A DNA stretch of 64,000 nt, taken from JABCYV01 sp963729325. GTDB lineage: Bacteria > Acidobacteriota > Terriglobia > Terriglobales > Acidobacteriaceae. The DNA is taken from assembly GCA_963729325.1 (NCBI GenBank), contig CAVSNS010000008.1, forward strand, positions 32,710 through 96,709, read 5' to 3'. Below, one piece after another: positions 37,778 to 48,165 of this stretch. Every line of letters begins with the position of its first letter. The stretch's first letter is position 1. The notes under the pieces were generated by a model. It worked only from the letters and a program-made list of their open reading frames with translations, was not told the DNA's origin and searched no databases. Made by a program: the position numbers and the translations under genes.

Positions 37778-39586
37778 TTACTTCGCATCAGAACGAGAAA
37801 CTCCGATTTGTACTTTGCTGACCCCGTGCGTCTGCTTCGGGTCGATGCCCTCACCTTCACGCACCACGTAGTATTGATTTGCCGGCAGATCATGCAGAGT
37901 TTCGACCAGCCCACTGGGCCAGCGGATCACGATTTTCTCTGCCTTGAGCGCTTTGCCCAATCCGAAGTGGAGTCGCAATCGCTTTGCGAGATGTACCCGT
38001 CTCCGCTTCGCACTTCTTTTTCGCGCTGGTCCGCGCCCTGAACCAGCGTGACCGCTGCACCCAGAGCGGCGCGGTTTGATTTGACTCCGACTAGTTGCAA
38101 GCTAATGAAGTTTCCCACCGGCCCAGTGTTGTAATAGAGCGACGGCGGCTCATTCATGTTGTTCACCAGCGCCTCTTCCCTTCCATCGTTGAACAGATCA
38201 CCCAGTGCCATTCCGCGAGCAGAGTGCATCTGGCTCAGTACCGGTCCGGCATCCGCAGTGATGTTAGCGAAGGTTCCGTTGTGCAAGTTGTAGTAAGCCA
38301 CTTTGGGCTCGCGATAACTTGTGCCCAGTCCCTTGCCATCCACCTCTGGATACACGTGCCCGTTACCAATCAGGATTCCCGGCCAGCCGCTGTTGTCGAA
38401 GTCATAGAATTGCACTCCCCATCCCAACCACTTCTTGATCATTCCCAGCCCGGCGCTGTAAGTGACGTCGTCGAAGCCGTTATCGCCGCGGTTGAGATAA
38501 AGCGTGGGCGTGTCGTCGCTGAAGTTGGTTTTGACGATGCTCTGAAAGCCATTGTGCGCGTAGTCGTCGGCCGACAAACCCATGCCTGCCTGCATGGCGC
38601 CGTCTTCGTTGTATGCCACGCCCGTCTTCTTGCCAATGTCGGTAAATGTCCCATCGTGGTTGTTGTGATAGAGCAGGCTGGCCGTGGAATCACACGCCAC
38701 ATAGATATCGGGCCAGCCATCATGGTCAAAGTCAGCAGTCAACGAAGTGAAGCCATAGCAGCCAGTCGCTTTGGTGATGCCGGATTTTTCCGAGACATCG
38801 CTGAAGGTTCCGTCTCCATTGTTGTGATAAAGCGCATTGACATTCGTCTTCAAGCCTCGGGGCCCGCACATCACGTTCAATCCTTTCCACTGACACCACT
38901 CTCCTTGGCCCGGCCGAGGCACCGAGTCATAGCTGAAATCGACATAGCGCACGATGAAGAGATCTACTTTGCCGTCGCGGTCGTAATCGACAAAGCTGCA
39001 GCCCGTGCTCCACTCGGCTCGCGCAGTTTTCAGGCCGGCTTTTTCGGTGACGTCGGTGAAAGTTCCGTTTCCGTTGTTGTGATAAAGGACGTTCTGACCC
39101 CAATAGGTCACCAGCAGATCGAGGTTGCCATCGTTATCGTAGTCGCCTACGCATCCGCCCTGTCCCCAGCCCGGACGCGCGAGTCCGGCTTTCGCAGTAA
39201 CGTCCGTGAAGGTTCCGTTCTGGTTGTTGTGATAGAGATGCCCAGTAGGTTCCTCGCCTTTGGGAAAGCCACCTACTGTCGAGCCGTTGGGAAGAAAGAT
39301 ATCGGGCCAGCCATCGTTGTCATAGTCGAAAATGATCGCGCCATTTCCCGTTGTCTCGATGATGAACTCTTTGCGTTTGTCGTCGCCATAAACGTTCAGC
39401 GCGCTCAGTCCGACTTGAGAGGCAATGTCCTCAAAGTGTACCGGGCCGGGTTGGACTGCGTTTTTGCTAGCTCTTCGCGGAATTTGGCGTCTGCGCCGCA
39501 AGAAGGACCGCGAGAGCAGCGATTGCCAATAAAACGAAAATAACCGGGAGAACTCGAGCCACAGCCGGCGAAGTCTCACGCGGCAT
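37778..39586 (-). CDS. CRTAC1-type FG-GAP/VCBS protein with ASPIC/UnbV C terminus
   Basis: About 600 residues. Several FG-GAP/VCBS blades are marked by calcium-binding DxDxDG loops: FDYDNDGWPDIFLPNG, GDYDNDGNLDLLVTYW, VDYDRDGKVDLFIV, ADFDHDGWPDIYVA and YDFDNSGWPGILIG, alternating with LYHNNxxGTF(T/S)DV units, as in a beta-propeller. The C-terminal ASPIC/UnbV segment (LHFGLGKALKAEKIVIRWPS) is one frame over (change near 37980). The membrane anchor from ATG 39586 (VLPVIFVLLAIAALAVLLAA) is also in another frame, changing near 39465. The ATG follows the FAH-gene stop directly (TAAATG). Extracytoplasmic; CRTAC1 proteins often accompany TPR/multiheme genes in Acidobacteria. Confidence 0.85.
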
Positions 39587-40443
39587 TTATGACTCCCAGG
39601 CCGTGATCTTTTGACGAGATTCTCCCAAACCATCAATGCCAAGTTCGACGAAGTCGCCAGGTTTCAGGTAGCGCGGCGGACGCATTCCCAAGGCAACTCC
39701 CGCCGGCGTCCCCGTGCTGATCACATCTCCGGGAAGCAAAGTCATAAATTCGCTGACGTAACTCACCAGCGCCGGCACACTGAAAATCATTTGCGCAGTA
39801 CTGCTCTTTTGTCGAAATTCGCCATTCACCTTCAACCACATCCCCAACCGGCCCGGGTCCGGGATTTCTTCGCGGGTGGCAAGGAACGGTCCCAGGGGAG
39901 CAAAAGTGTCCGCGCTCTTGCCCTTTACCCATTGACCTCCGCGCTCCAATTGAAAACTGCGCTCCGAGTAATCGTTATGAAGGCAGTAGCCAGCCACGTA
40001 TTCGAGAGCACGCTCGACCGGAACATACTTGGCACGTTTTCCGATGATCACTGCCAGTTCAACTTCCCAGTCTACCTTTTCCCCATTCCGCGGAATTACC
40101 AGGTCGTCGTCCGGACCGACCAAAGAGCTTGTAGCCTTACAGAAAATAACCGGCTCGCGCGGGATTTCCATTTTACTTTCGATCGCGTGGTCGTGAAAAT
40201 TGAGTCCGATGCAAACGATCTTGCTGGGACGGCAGATCGGCGCACCGAGTCGCACTGATGCCTCTATCCGTGGCGCAGAGGAGCCATTCTGCGCTAGCCA
40301 GTGCTCCAAGGCAGCTAACCCGCCATTCTCAAAGAATTCTTCGTTGTAATCCGATCCGAATGAAGAGACATCGATCCGGCTCCCATCTTTGAGAAGAACG
40401 CCCGGTTTCTCTTTGCCGGTTCGCCCATCCGTATCAGTTTCAT
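39587..40443 (-). CDS. FAH superfamily hydrolase, 2,4-diketo-3-deoxy-L-fuconate hydrolase-like
   Basis: About 285 residues of the fumarylacetoacetate hydrolase family. The metal site is shown by KIVCIGLNFHDHA, PVIFCKATSSLVGP and the Glu/Asp ligands in VDWEVELAVIIGKRA and GYCLHNDYSERSF; the C-terminal domain has LLPGDVISTGTPAGVALG and LKPGDFVELGIDGLG. The uninterrupted frame begins at 40309. The N-terminal domain upstream (GKEKPGVLLKDGSRIDVSSF) is in the next frame and the start is ATG 40443 (MKLIRMGE), with a one-base change near 40418. In non-phosphorylative L-fucose/L-rhamnose pathways this enzyme splits the diketo acid into pyruvate and L-lactate; its neighbours here support that assignment. 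Confidence 0.85.
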
Positions 40444-40616
40444 GCGCTGTCTAGAGAATCACTGCCGCGTGCTAGAGTCAAGATGAGCGATCGAAAGTCA
40501 GGGCAAATAGGTTTTAAACAGTGAAACGGAACGTGGCAATTGCATAAAACACTGGACATTCGCGTTGGCGACAAGCGTAAACAGATTTTTCCACTTAACT
40601 GCAAATAGGATCCGCT

Positions 40617-41717
40617 TTGAAAGAGACTCCGAAGATGCCCGAAGCTTTTCCCCATCTCGACTACAAGCCCAAACTACCTCGCCGCATGGATCATGGAATC
40701 GCCATCGTCGGCGCCGGCGGAATCGTGAACTACGCACATTTGCCCGCCTACAAAAAGGCTGGCTTCAACGTGGTTGGCGTCACCGACAAGAACCTGGACC
40801 AGGCGCGGCGGACCGCCCGGGAGCATGGGATTCCAAAGGTCTATGCCAGCCTCGACGAACTACTCAGCGATCGGAGCGTTGAAATTGCAGACGTCGCGGT
40901 GTACCCATCGGTGCAAGTTGAGATCATTGAGCAGGCTACCGCTGCAGGGAAACATCTACTCTGCCAGAAGCCGCTTGCGGACGAATACGCCAAAGCCGTG
41001 CGCAGCGTGGAACTGGCTGAGAAAGCCAGTGTCAAGCTGGCGGTGAATCAGCAAATGCGCTGGGACGCCGGCATCCGCTGCGCGCGCTTGCTGATTGACG
41101 ATGGCTGGCTGGGAACTCCGACTTATGCCACCATCCAGGTCCACTGCAAAACTGACTGGAGTCTCTGGCCCTGGATTTACGAAGGCAAGCATCTGGAAAT
41201 CATGTTTCATAGCATTCATTACATTGACTCGCTGCGTTATCTACTAGGAGAGCCGGAGTACGTTTTCACCAGCGGCAGCCGCGGGCCCGGCGAAACCACC
41301 AAAGCCGAAACCAAAACCCTCAGCGTCTGGGAATACGACTCTGGTCTTCAGGTGTTGATCGATGCCTGCCATTCCACCTGGCAAGATGATCCCTACGCCA
41401 TCTTCAGGCTGGAGGGAACCGAGGGCGTGATCAAAGGCACAATTGGATTGATGTACAACTATCCCAAAGGGCGTCCGGACACTCTGGAATTCATGTCCAA
41501 ACGCAACCCGGGTTACTGGTTCTCCGCTCGCCTCGACAGCATGTGGATTCCGGATGCCTTTGTAGGTCCGATGGCGTCGCTCATGTGTGCGATTGAAGAC
41601 AACTCTGCGCCGGAAACAAATGGGCGCGACAATCTGCGTACGCTTCAGATTGTTTTCGCGGAATACCGTTCGATGGAAGAGAAGCGGGCGGTACGTCCGC
41701 AGGAAATTGTTGTTTAG
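40617..41717 (+). CDS. Gfo/Idh/MocA family oxidoreductase
   Basis: 366 residues. Rossmann N-terminal domain: GIAIVGAGGIVNYAHLPAYK, VVGVTDKNLDQARRTA, and the family motif KHLLCQKPLADEYAKAV containing the conserved Lys-Pro. The C-terminal alpha/beta domain contains LAVNQQMRWDAGIR and HLEIMFHSIHYIDSLRYLLG, with the His expected near the active site. Start TTG 40617 has AGGA six bases upstream; ATG 40635 is an alternative. These enzymes oxidise or reduce sugars or inositols with NAD(P). Placed between the FAH hydrolase and the fuconate dehydratase, it could be an alternative sugar or sugar-acid dehydrogenase for the same substrates. Confidence 0.85.
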   Translation: MKETPKMPEAFPHLDYKPKLPRRMDHGIAIVGAGGIVNYAHLPAYKKAGFNVVGVTDKNLDQARRTAREHGIPKVYASLDELLSDRSVEIADVAVYPSVQVEIIEQATAAGKHLLCQKPLADEYAKAVRSVELAEKASVKLAVNQQMRWDAGIRCARLLIDDGWLGTPTYATIQVHCKTDWSLWPWIYEGKHLEIMFHSIHYIDSLRYLLGEPEYVFTSGSRGPGETTKAETKTLSVWEYDSGLQVLIDACHSTWQDDPYAIFRLEGTEGVIKGTIGLMYNYPKGRPDTLEFMSKRNPGYWFSARLDSMWIPDAFVGPMASLMCAIEDNSAPETNGRDNLRTLQIVFAEYRSMEEKRAVRPQEIVV

Positions 41718-41724
41718 GTTTTTT

Positions 41725-42996
41725 CTATGACCTCACTGCCCCGGCGAGGGCTGCGGGCGCGACGCCTTTGAAATCCGAAGAAGAACCAGGGACTTGTGGA
41801 GTGACATAAACGCCATCCACAATTCGGGCGGGATGAACGAAGTGCTCCTGCATATGGGGGATGCATTCCAGAAACAAAGCCTCGTGTCCCATCGCAATGT
41901 GATTGAAGAGTACGAGGTGCTGATGAATCTGTCCCATATCTCCGACATGAGGCACAACGCGCAGTCCAAACTTGCGTGCCAAGAGACTGACGGTAAGAAA
42001 TTCGGAGATTCCGGCCACCCGCGTGCAATCCACTTGAACGACCTGGACGGCGCCCGCCTGCATGAAATTCTTGAACATGATGCGGTTGGGGACGTGCTCT
42101 CCCAGCGCGATTGGAATTGGTGCAATCGCCTCCGCCAAAGTGCGATGGGCATGGATATCATCCGGGTGAGTTGGCTCCTCAATGAAGTACGGGGACATAG
42201 AGCGAAGCTGCCGGCACATTTCAAGCGCCGTCGGAAGATTCCACTGCTGGTTGGCATCGAGCATGACCATCGCTTCAGATCCAGCCAGTTCGCGGAGCAT
42301 GAAAGCGCGGCGCACGTCCCTCTGGCCATCGCGTGAACCCACCTTGAGCTTGAATGCACGAAAGCCCCGATCCATCGCTTGCTGCGCCAGTTCTTTCACT
42401 CGGCTATCTTCGTACTGAAACCAACCTACTGAAGTGTCGTATCCCGGATAGCCGCGACTGAGGATTTCTTCTCGCTCGCGGCGCGAAGACATGTGATCGC
42501 GCAGAATAGTCTCCGCCGCTTCTTGCGTCAGAACATCTTCGAGATAACTCAAGTCCAACAAACTCACAAGCTGCCGCGGATCCAGATCGAGCAGCAAGCG
42601 CCACAACGGAACCCCGCGTGACTTGGCCCACAAATCGAAACAAGCGTTGGTCAACGAAGCCAACGCAAGATGAATGACGCCCTTGTGCGGACCCAGCCAG
42701 CGAAGTTGCGGATGCTCCGCCAGTGAGCGTGACGTCGTGCCGAAATCTGCCATTAACTCTTCGATGTCTCGTCCCACGAGCGTTTTTCCGAGCAGTTCAA
42801 TCGCTTGGCAGACCAGCTTGTTGCCCTGGCCCAGAGTCAATACGATTCCCGTCCCGTAAATCTTGTTGTCGGTGGAGAGCAGAGTCGTGGCAAATGAGTA
42901 TTCTGCGCCGGAATGCACGGCATCACTGCCTGCGCCCTGGCTGAGAGGAAAATGCAGATCTCGTGTTTCGAGCGCGATAATGCGGGTTTCTTTCAT
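41725..42996 (-). CDS. L-fuconate dehydratase-like (enolase superfamily)
   Basis: 423 residues, one uninterrupted frame. Mandelate-racemase subgroup motifs: KxK at FRAFKLKVGSRDGQ, the three acidic metal ligands in MVMLDANQQW, PYFIEEPTHPDD and PIALGEHVPNRIM, and the His base in LRVVPHVGDMGQIHQHLVLF. The capping-loop stretch SRGYPGYDTSVGWFQYED is characteristic of L-fuconate dehydratase (FucD), which turns L-fuconate into 2-keto-3-deoxy-L-fuconate. It is divergent from the mutarotase gene across about 160 bp that must carry both promoters. Confidence 0.88.
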   Translation of the reverse strand: MKETRIIALETRDLHFPLSQGAGSDAVHSGAEYSFATTLLSTDNKIYGTGIVLTLGQGNKLVCQAIELLGKTLVGRDIEELMADFGTTSRSLAEHPQLRWLGPHKGVIHLALASLTNACFDLWAKSRGVPLWRLLLDLDPRQLVSLLDLSYLEDVLTQEAAETILRDHMSSRREREEILSRGYPGYDTSVGWFQYEDSRVKELAQQAMDRGFRAFKLKVGSRDGQRDVRRAFMLRELAGSEAMVMLDANQQWNLPTALEMCRQLRSMSPYFIEEPTHPDDIHAHRTLAEAIAPIPIALGEHVPNRIMFKNFMQAGAVQVVQVDCTRVAGISEFLTVSLLARKFGLRVVPHVGDMGQIHQHLVLFNHIAMGHEALFLECIPHMQEHFVHPARIVDGVYVTPQVPGSSSDFKGVAPAALAGAVRS

Positions 42997-43156
42997 CAGG
43001 CTCCAGACTGGCGGGTTGTGGCGAACGCACGCGGAGTTCGACTATAGTAAGTCCGCTTTAATCGTGCAACACACTTCGGTCCGTCTCGCAATGGCATGGT
43101 CTTGTAAAAAAGGCGAGATCGAGCCGAAGGAAACGTAGAGTAAAGGACTCTTACCC

Positions 43157-43480
43157 ATGAAACGCTACGGTTCTGTAATCGGAGTCAGACCAGAATCCCT
43201 GGCGGCATACAAGAAGTACCATGCTGCCGTGTGGCCCGAGATCCTCGATATGATACGGCGCTGCAATATTCGAAATTATTCGATCTTTCTCAAAGATAAT
43301 CTGCTTTTTGGCTATTACGAATACCACGGAACCGACTATGCAGCAGATATGGCGAGGATGGCGGCTGATCCCAAAACGCAAGAATGGTGGGCGATCATGA
43401 TGCCAATGCAGAAGCCGCTTGAAACCCGCGCCGAGGGCGAGTGGTGGGCCAATATGGAAGAGGTCTTTCATCTCGACTAG
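43157..43480 (+). CDS. rhaM: L-rhamnose mutarotase family protein
   Basis: 107 residues, the usual length. RhaM/YiiL-family signatures are KRYGSVIGVRPESLAAYKKY, the catalytic-His segment KKYHAAVWPEILDMI, NYSIFLKDNLLFGYYEY and the C-terminal EWWAIMMPMQKPLE. The enzyme interconverts anomers of L-rhamnose; relatives do so for L-fucose. It precedes the lactonase gene by about 50 bases on the same strand. Confidence 0.9.
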   Translation: MKRYGSVIGVRPESLAAYKKYHAAVWPEILDMIRRCNIRNYSIFLKDNLLFGYYEYHGTDYAADMARMAADPKTQEWWAIMMPMQKPLETRAEGEWWANMEEVFHLD

Positions 43481-43531
43481 TGGGCTTTCGCCGCGGTACG
43501 CGAGGTATTTGTCGCTAAGCAAGACAACCCT

Positions 43532-44377
<846 letters not shown>

Positions 44378-44399
44378 TGATCCGAGAAAACGCGTGACG

Positions 44400-45545
44400 C
44401 TACAGTCCAAATTCCTGCTGAATCGCGGCGGTATGTTCTCCCACCTTTGGAGCAAGCCGGCTGCCGGTCAGTAGACCGCCATCCATGCGCACAGGGCAAC
44501 GCGTGGTCAGAACTTCCACACCATTCCCTCGCGAGAGCGTTTGGATCATCTGGAGCTGACGGATCGCTTCGCTGGCCAGCAGTTTGGGCCAATCCAAGAC
44601 TTCCGCGCACCAGATGTCGGCAGCGTTCAAGATCTCCAGCCAATGTTCAGTCGTATGCTCACGCAAACGAGTGGCAATCAGCCGTTTGATCTCGTCGCGC
44701 CGGCGAAAACCTTCGGCGCTATCCGTGATGTCCTTGAGTTCCTGTATACCCAGCAAGGAACCAAGCGTTGGCAGATGAGTCATCGCCAACGCCAGGTGAC
44801 CGTTCGCGGTATCGTAGACGCCATACGGCGCCGCCAAATATGCATGCGCATTGCGGAAGGCACTGCGCCGCGGCGGCCGGTGGCCATCATTCAGATGCGT
44901 GGTCAGAACCTCGAACTGGAAGTCGAGCAACGATTCCAGCAGGCTTGTCTCCACCAGGCCTCCCCGGCCCGTCACGCCTCGGCGCACCAGGCAAGCCAGA
45001 ATGCCCTCGCACAAATTGTGCCCTGCAAGCATATCGGCGATGGCGAGCGCCATGGGAGTCGGCGGATCGCCTTCGTTTCCGCTCAGCCACATAATTCCTG
45101 AGCGAGCCTGAGCCAGCAGGTCTTGTCCCGGACGATCGCGCCAGATTTCTGCGTTCCCGTATCCGGTAACTACTGCGTAAACCAGCCGAGGATTGATCTC
45201 GATCGCGTGCTGGTAGTCGAGATGGAGCCGCTCCATCACGCCGGGACGAAAGTTCTGCACCATCACGTCGGCTTGCCTGAGCAGCTTCCGCAGCCTGTCC
45301 AAGTCTTGCGGATTTTTCAGATCGGCCGCGTAACTCTCCTTGTCGCGGTTGATGGCGTGAAAAAGCGTATTCTCGCCGTGAATGTCGATGTCACTGAGAT
45401 AAAGTGACCGGCCAAGGTCTCCCGCTCCGGGCCGCTCGATCTTGATGACGCGAGCGCCCATATCTGCCAGGCGCAGAGTAGCCAGGGAACCTGAAAGAAA
45501 CTGGCTGAAGTCGATCACGAAAAGGTTTTGCAGCGGCTTGATCAT
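44400..45545 (-). CDS. CaiB/BaiF (class III) CoA-transferase
   Basis: About 381 residues. Start ATG 45545 (MIKPLQNLFVIDFSQFLSG) preceded by a purine-rich GGGG. Family motifs: LATLRLADMGARVIKIERPG near the N terminus, LFHAINRDKESYAADLK, VQNFRPGVMERL, and RPGQDLLAQARSGIMWLSG with the catalytic Asp that forms the aspartyl-CoA anhydride. It moves CoA between organic acids. Divergent from an IclR regulator and associated with two MaoC-fold genes, so it probably activates a carboxylic acid that is then hydrated or dehydrated as a CoA ester. Confidence 0.87.
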   Translation of the reverse strand: MIKPLQNLFVIDFSQFLSGSLATLRLADMGARVIKIERPGAGDLGRSLYLSDIDIHGENTLFHAINRDKESYAADLKNPQDLDRLRKLLRQADVMVQNFRPGVMERLHLDYQHAIEINPRLVYAVVTGYGNAEIWRDRPGQDLLAQARSGIMWLSGNEGDPPTPMALAIADMLAGHNLCEGILACLVRRGVTGRGGLVETSLLESLLDFQFEVLTTHLNDGHRPPRRSAFRNAHAYLAAPYGVYDTANGHLALAMTHLPTLGSLLGIQELKDITDSAEGFRRRDEIKRLIATRLREHTTEHWLEILNAADIWCAEVLDWPKLLASEAIRQLQMIQTLSRGNGVEVLTTRCPVRMDGGLLTGSRLAPKVGEHTAAIQQEFGL

Positions 45546-45598
45546 GGCAGCCCCTATTTGACCTTGTAGTACCGCGGAAGATTCAGTATTGCACAAAT

Positions 45599-45611
45599 AA
45601 AATTATATTTT
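45599..45611. promoter_or_regulatory. Candidate operator for the second IclR
   Basis: AAAAT-TAT-ATTTT is a perfect 5-bp inverted repeat in the unusually AT-rich 99-bp gap between the divergent CoA-transferase and IclR genes. Its position suits control of both promoters. Confidence 0.4.
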
Positions 45612-45644
45612 CATTAGAGAACGCCTATAGTAAGCTATTTTCCT

Positions 45645-46460
45645 GTGATCCGTAATTTGCAGAGTAAGGCACCCCGCTTGCGCACCAGGCTGGCCGTCCG
45701 CTATGCGGCACCTGCGCTCGACAAAGGCCTGGACATCCTCGAGCTTTTTGCCTCGGAATCCGATGGCCTCATTGCGAGCGAAATTGCCCGCCGCCTGGGA
45801 CGAACCGTGGGCGAGATTTTTCGTATGCTGGTTTGCCTGGAGCATCGCGGATACATTTGCCAGGTTCCCCCGGGTGAGCGCTATTTCCTCACTCTTAAGC
45901 TGTTTGAAGTCGCGCACCGCTACCATCCTCTCCATCGCCTGCTTTCCGACGCGCGTCCGCTTATGCGGCAGGTGGCTTACAGAACTGGTCAGTCGTGCCA
46001 TCTTGCCATGCTCAGTAACGGCGAAGTGGTGGTGGTTGCGCAAGTGGACGCGCCGGGCAACATGGGTTTCTCGGTCCGGCTGGGAGCAAGAATCGATCTC
46101 CTCAATACCGCGTCCGGCCATGTCATCCTCGCGTTTCAGGAAAGCGAGACTCGCGCTCGGCATGTGACGGCGTGGCAACATCGCTCCAACAAGAGAGTAC
46201 CTCGCGATCTCGAACATCATCTGGACCAGATTCGGCGGCGGGGTTACGAAGAGCTATCGAGTTACCAGGTCAGTGGAGTCGTCAATATCAGCTTCCCGGT
46301 TCTGAATCAGCATGGAGAAGCGATCGCTGCGATCGCAGTTCCCTTCCTGGCGCGGGTGGGGGATCGCACCGGTCCGCGCGAGGTGAGAGCGGCTCTGCAA
46401 GTGGCGAGTTGCAGTTTATCGGCGGCAATCGGTGGCAAAGCGCTCCCTTCGGGAGAGTGA
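45645..46460 (+). CDS. IclR family transcriptional regulator
   Basis: 271 residues, GTG start. Winged helix at about 22-85 (ALDKGLDILELFASESDGLI; ASEIARRLGRTVGEIFRMLV; CLEHRGYICQV), effector-binding GAF-like domain after it (MRQVAYRTGQSCHLAMLSNG; LLNTASGHVILAF; ISFPVLNQHGEAIAAIAVPF). It is clearly a different subfamily member from the regulator at 31.7 kb. The MaoC gene starts just after it, so it probably leads an operon with MaoC, the solute-binding-like gene and the second MaoC, and controls the divergent CoA-transferase. Confidence 0.9.
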   Translation: MIRNLQSKAPRLRTRLAVRYAAPALDKGLDILELFASESDGLIASEIARRLGRTVGEIFRMLVCLEHRGYICQVPPGERYFLTLKLFEVAHRYHPLHRLLSDARPLMRQVAYRTGQSCHLAMLSNGEVVVVAQVDAPGNMGFSVRLGARIDLLNTASGHVILAFQESETRARHVTAWQHRSNKRVPRDLEHHLDQIRRRGYEELSSYQVSGVVNISFPVLNQHGEAIAAIAVPFLARVGDRTGPREVRAALQVASCSLSAAIGGKALPSGE

Positions 46461-46470
46461 TGGCGCGACT

Positions 46471-47094
46471 ATGACGGAATATTTCGAGGACTACAAAGTG
46501 GGTGCCCAGCGTGTGACTTCCGGGCGCACCATCACCGAGACCGATATCGTCATCCATGCCGGACACACGGGAGATTTTTTCCCTCATCACGTTGATGCGG
46601 AGTTTGCACGCCAAACCCAGTTCGGCCAGCGAATTGCCCACGGCACCATGACTTTCTCCATCGGCATCGGACTCACAGCCAGCCAGATCAATCCGGTTGC
46701 GTTCACCTACGGTTACGACAAGTTGCGCTTTCCCAAGCCCGTGTTCATTGGGGATACGCTGCGCACCCGGGTCACGATTAAGGAAAAACAGGAGGATCCG
46801 AAACGTCCGGCACACGGCCGCGTGGTGGAAGCTTGTGAGGTGTTGAATCAGCGGGACGAGGTCGTCATGTACTGCGAGCACATTCTGCTCGCGTCCAAAG
46901 CGGCCTTAGACCACACCGGGGCCTGTTGTCAGCTTTCTTCGCACAGCGAGCAAAACTATTCTTGTGGAAATCACTCTCAAGGGACTTACCTGGGACCACC
47001 CACGCGGGTACGCGCCGCTGATCGGGGGAGCCCGCGAATACGAACAGCATCATCCTGGAGTGAGCATCCATTGGGATCGAAGAACCTTGCGTGA
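46471..47094 (+). CDS. MaoC-like hot-dog-fold dehydratase (catalytically complete)
   Basis: Starts at ATG 46471 (MTEYFEDYKVGAQRVTSGRT). The hydratase motif is TGDFFPHHVDAEFA, retaining the catalytic Asp and His; downstream RIAHGTMTFSIGIGL and YGYDKLRFPKPVFIGDTLRT complete the fold. Real homology ends at VVMYCEHILLASKAA (about residue 150). The further 60 residues to 47094 overlap the next gene by 130 bp and are unlikely to be genuine; one base over there is a stop near 46906, so a small indel probably hides the true end. It would add or remove water from an enoyl-CoA made by the neighbouring CoA-transferase. Confidence 0.8.
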   Translation: MTEYFEDYKVGAQRVTSGRTITETDIVIHAGHTGDFFPHHVDAEFARQTQFGQRIAHGTMTFSIGIGLTASQINPVAFTYGYDKLRFPKPVFIGDTLRTRVTIKEKQEDPKRPAHGRVVEACEVLNQRDEVVMYCEHILLASKAALDHTGACCQLSSHSEQNYSCGNHSQGTYLGPPTRVRAADRGSPRIRTASSWSEHPLGSKNLA

Positions 47095-48134
47095 GTTCGG
47101 CGAAGCGCCCATCGAGCAGTACATCGATCGCTACGATCTGATCATCGTGGATCATCCCTTTGTCGGATTTGCCGCCGCACATCGCGTGCTTCTAGACCTT
47201 GCTCCCTTTCTGACCAGAGAAGAAAGACTGCACTTGGAGCAGGATTCCGTCGGCCCGTCCTGGAAATCGTACTGGTACGCGGATGGACTCTGGGCCTTGC
47301 CGATTGATGCGGCTACTCAGGTGGCGTCTTACCGCGCAGACCTGCTGGATCGCTATGCGGTGGCTCCGCCCGTAACTTTTGATGAAGTGCTGCGCTTGGG
47401 GAAGTTGGGCCCGTAGTATGGGCAAATTCATTGTTGTGCCCGCCTGCCCTACCGATGCTATCAGTCTGTTTTTCACCCTGAGCGCGAATTTGGGATACGC
47501 CATCGCCGAAGAAGCAGAGCCGTTTGTGCAAGCTCCGGTGGCGCTGGAGGTTTTGGAAAGGCTGCACGCATTGATTTCGATTGCCCATCCCCAGTCCGTG
47601 GATTGGAATCCGATTCAGGTTTATGACTTCATGACTTCTACTTCGGATGCCATCTATTGTCCGTATGGTTTCGGTTATTCGAACTACTCTCGAATCAAGA
47701 ATCCGGTTCGGCTGCGTTTCACCAACGCGCCTGCCGCAGGTAACCTGGGATGCGCTGGAACCATGCTGGGCGGGACCGGAGTAGCAGTCAGCGCCAAAAG
47801 CACCAATCAGGAGCAAGCCATTGCGTATGCGAAATGGCTGGTCAGCGAGGAACACCAGCGGGGCGTCTACTTCCGTGAAGGTGGTCAACCCGCCAGCTTA
47901 GCGGCTTGGACGGACTCCGCCGTGGATGCCGAGGCCGGTCAGTTTTTCTCGGGCACGCTGCAGACTTTGCAATCAGCTTACGTTCGCCCGCGCTTTGATG
48001 GATTCGTGCGCTTTTTTGAAGCGGCTGGAATTGAAATCAATCGCTGCCTGCGCGGTGAGATCGACGACACGAGTCTGGTGCAGTGGCTCAACACAAATTA
48101 TGCCAAGCGGCGAGCCGCCGTCGCCAAGAATTGA
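46964..48134 (+). CDS. Solute-binding-protein-like protein without signal peptide, frameshifted
   Basis: About 390 residues. GTG 46964 begins EITLKGLTWDHPRGYAPLIG; further stretches YDLIIVDHPFVGFAAAHRVL, WALPIDAATQVASYRADLLD, and after a frame change near 47405 VYDFMTSTSDAIYCPYGFGY and LGGTGVAVSAKSTNQEQAIA YA resemble family 1 extracellular solute-binding proteins. The N terminus has no hydrophobic signal or lipobox, and no permease or ATPase gene is adjacent. It therefore may be cytosolic and act on or sense the substrate of this module rather than feed an ABC transporter. It lies between the two MaoC genes in one apparent operon. Confidence 0.7.
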
Positions 48135-48165
48135 AGTCCCACGACTGAACTGTGGAGGAACGTTT

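Noticed and set aside
38095..39543. 482-residue plus-strand ORF
   Set aside because: It is antisense to the FG-GAP protein; its repeated pattern is the mirror of the DxDxDG blades and there is no recognisable product.
47019..47094. C-terminal extension of the first MaoC protein
   Set aside because: Its last 60 residues come from DNA that encodes the solute-binding-like protein in another frame; a frame-hidden stop near 46906 is more likely.
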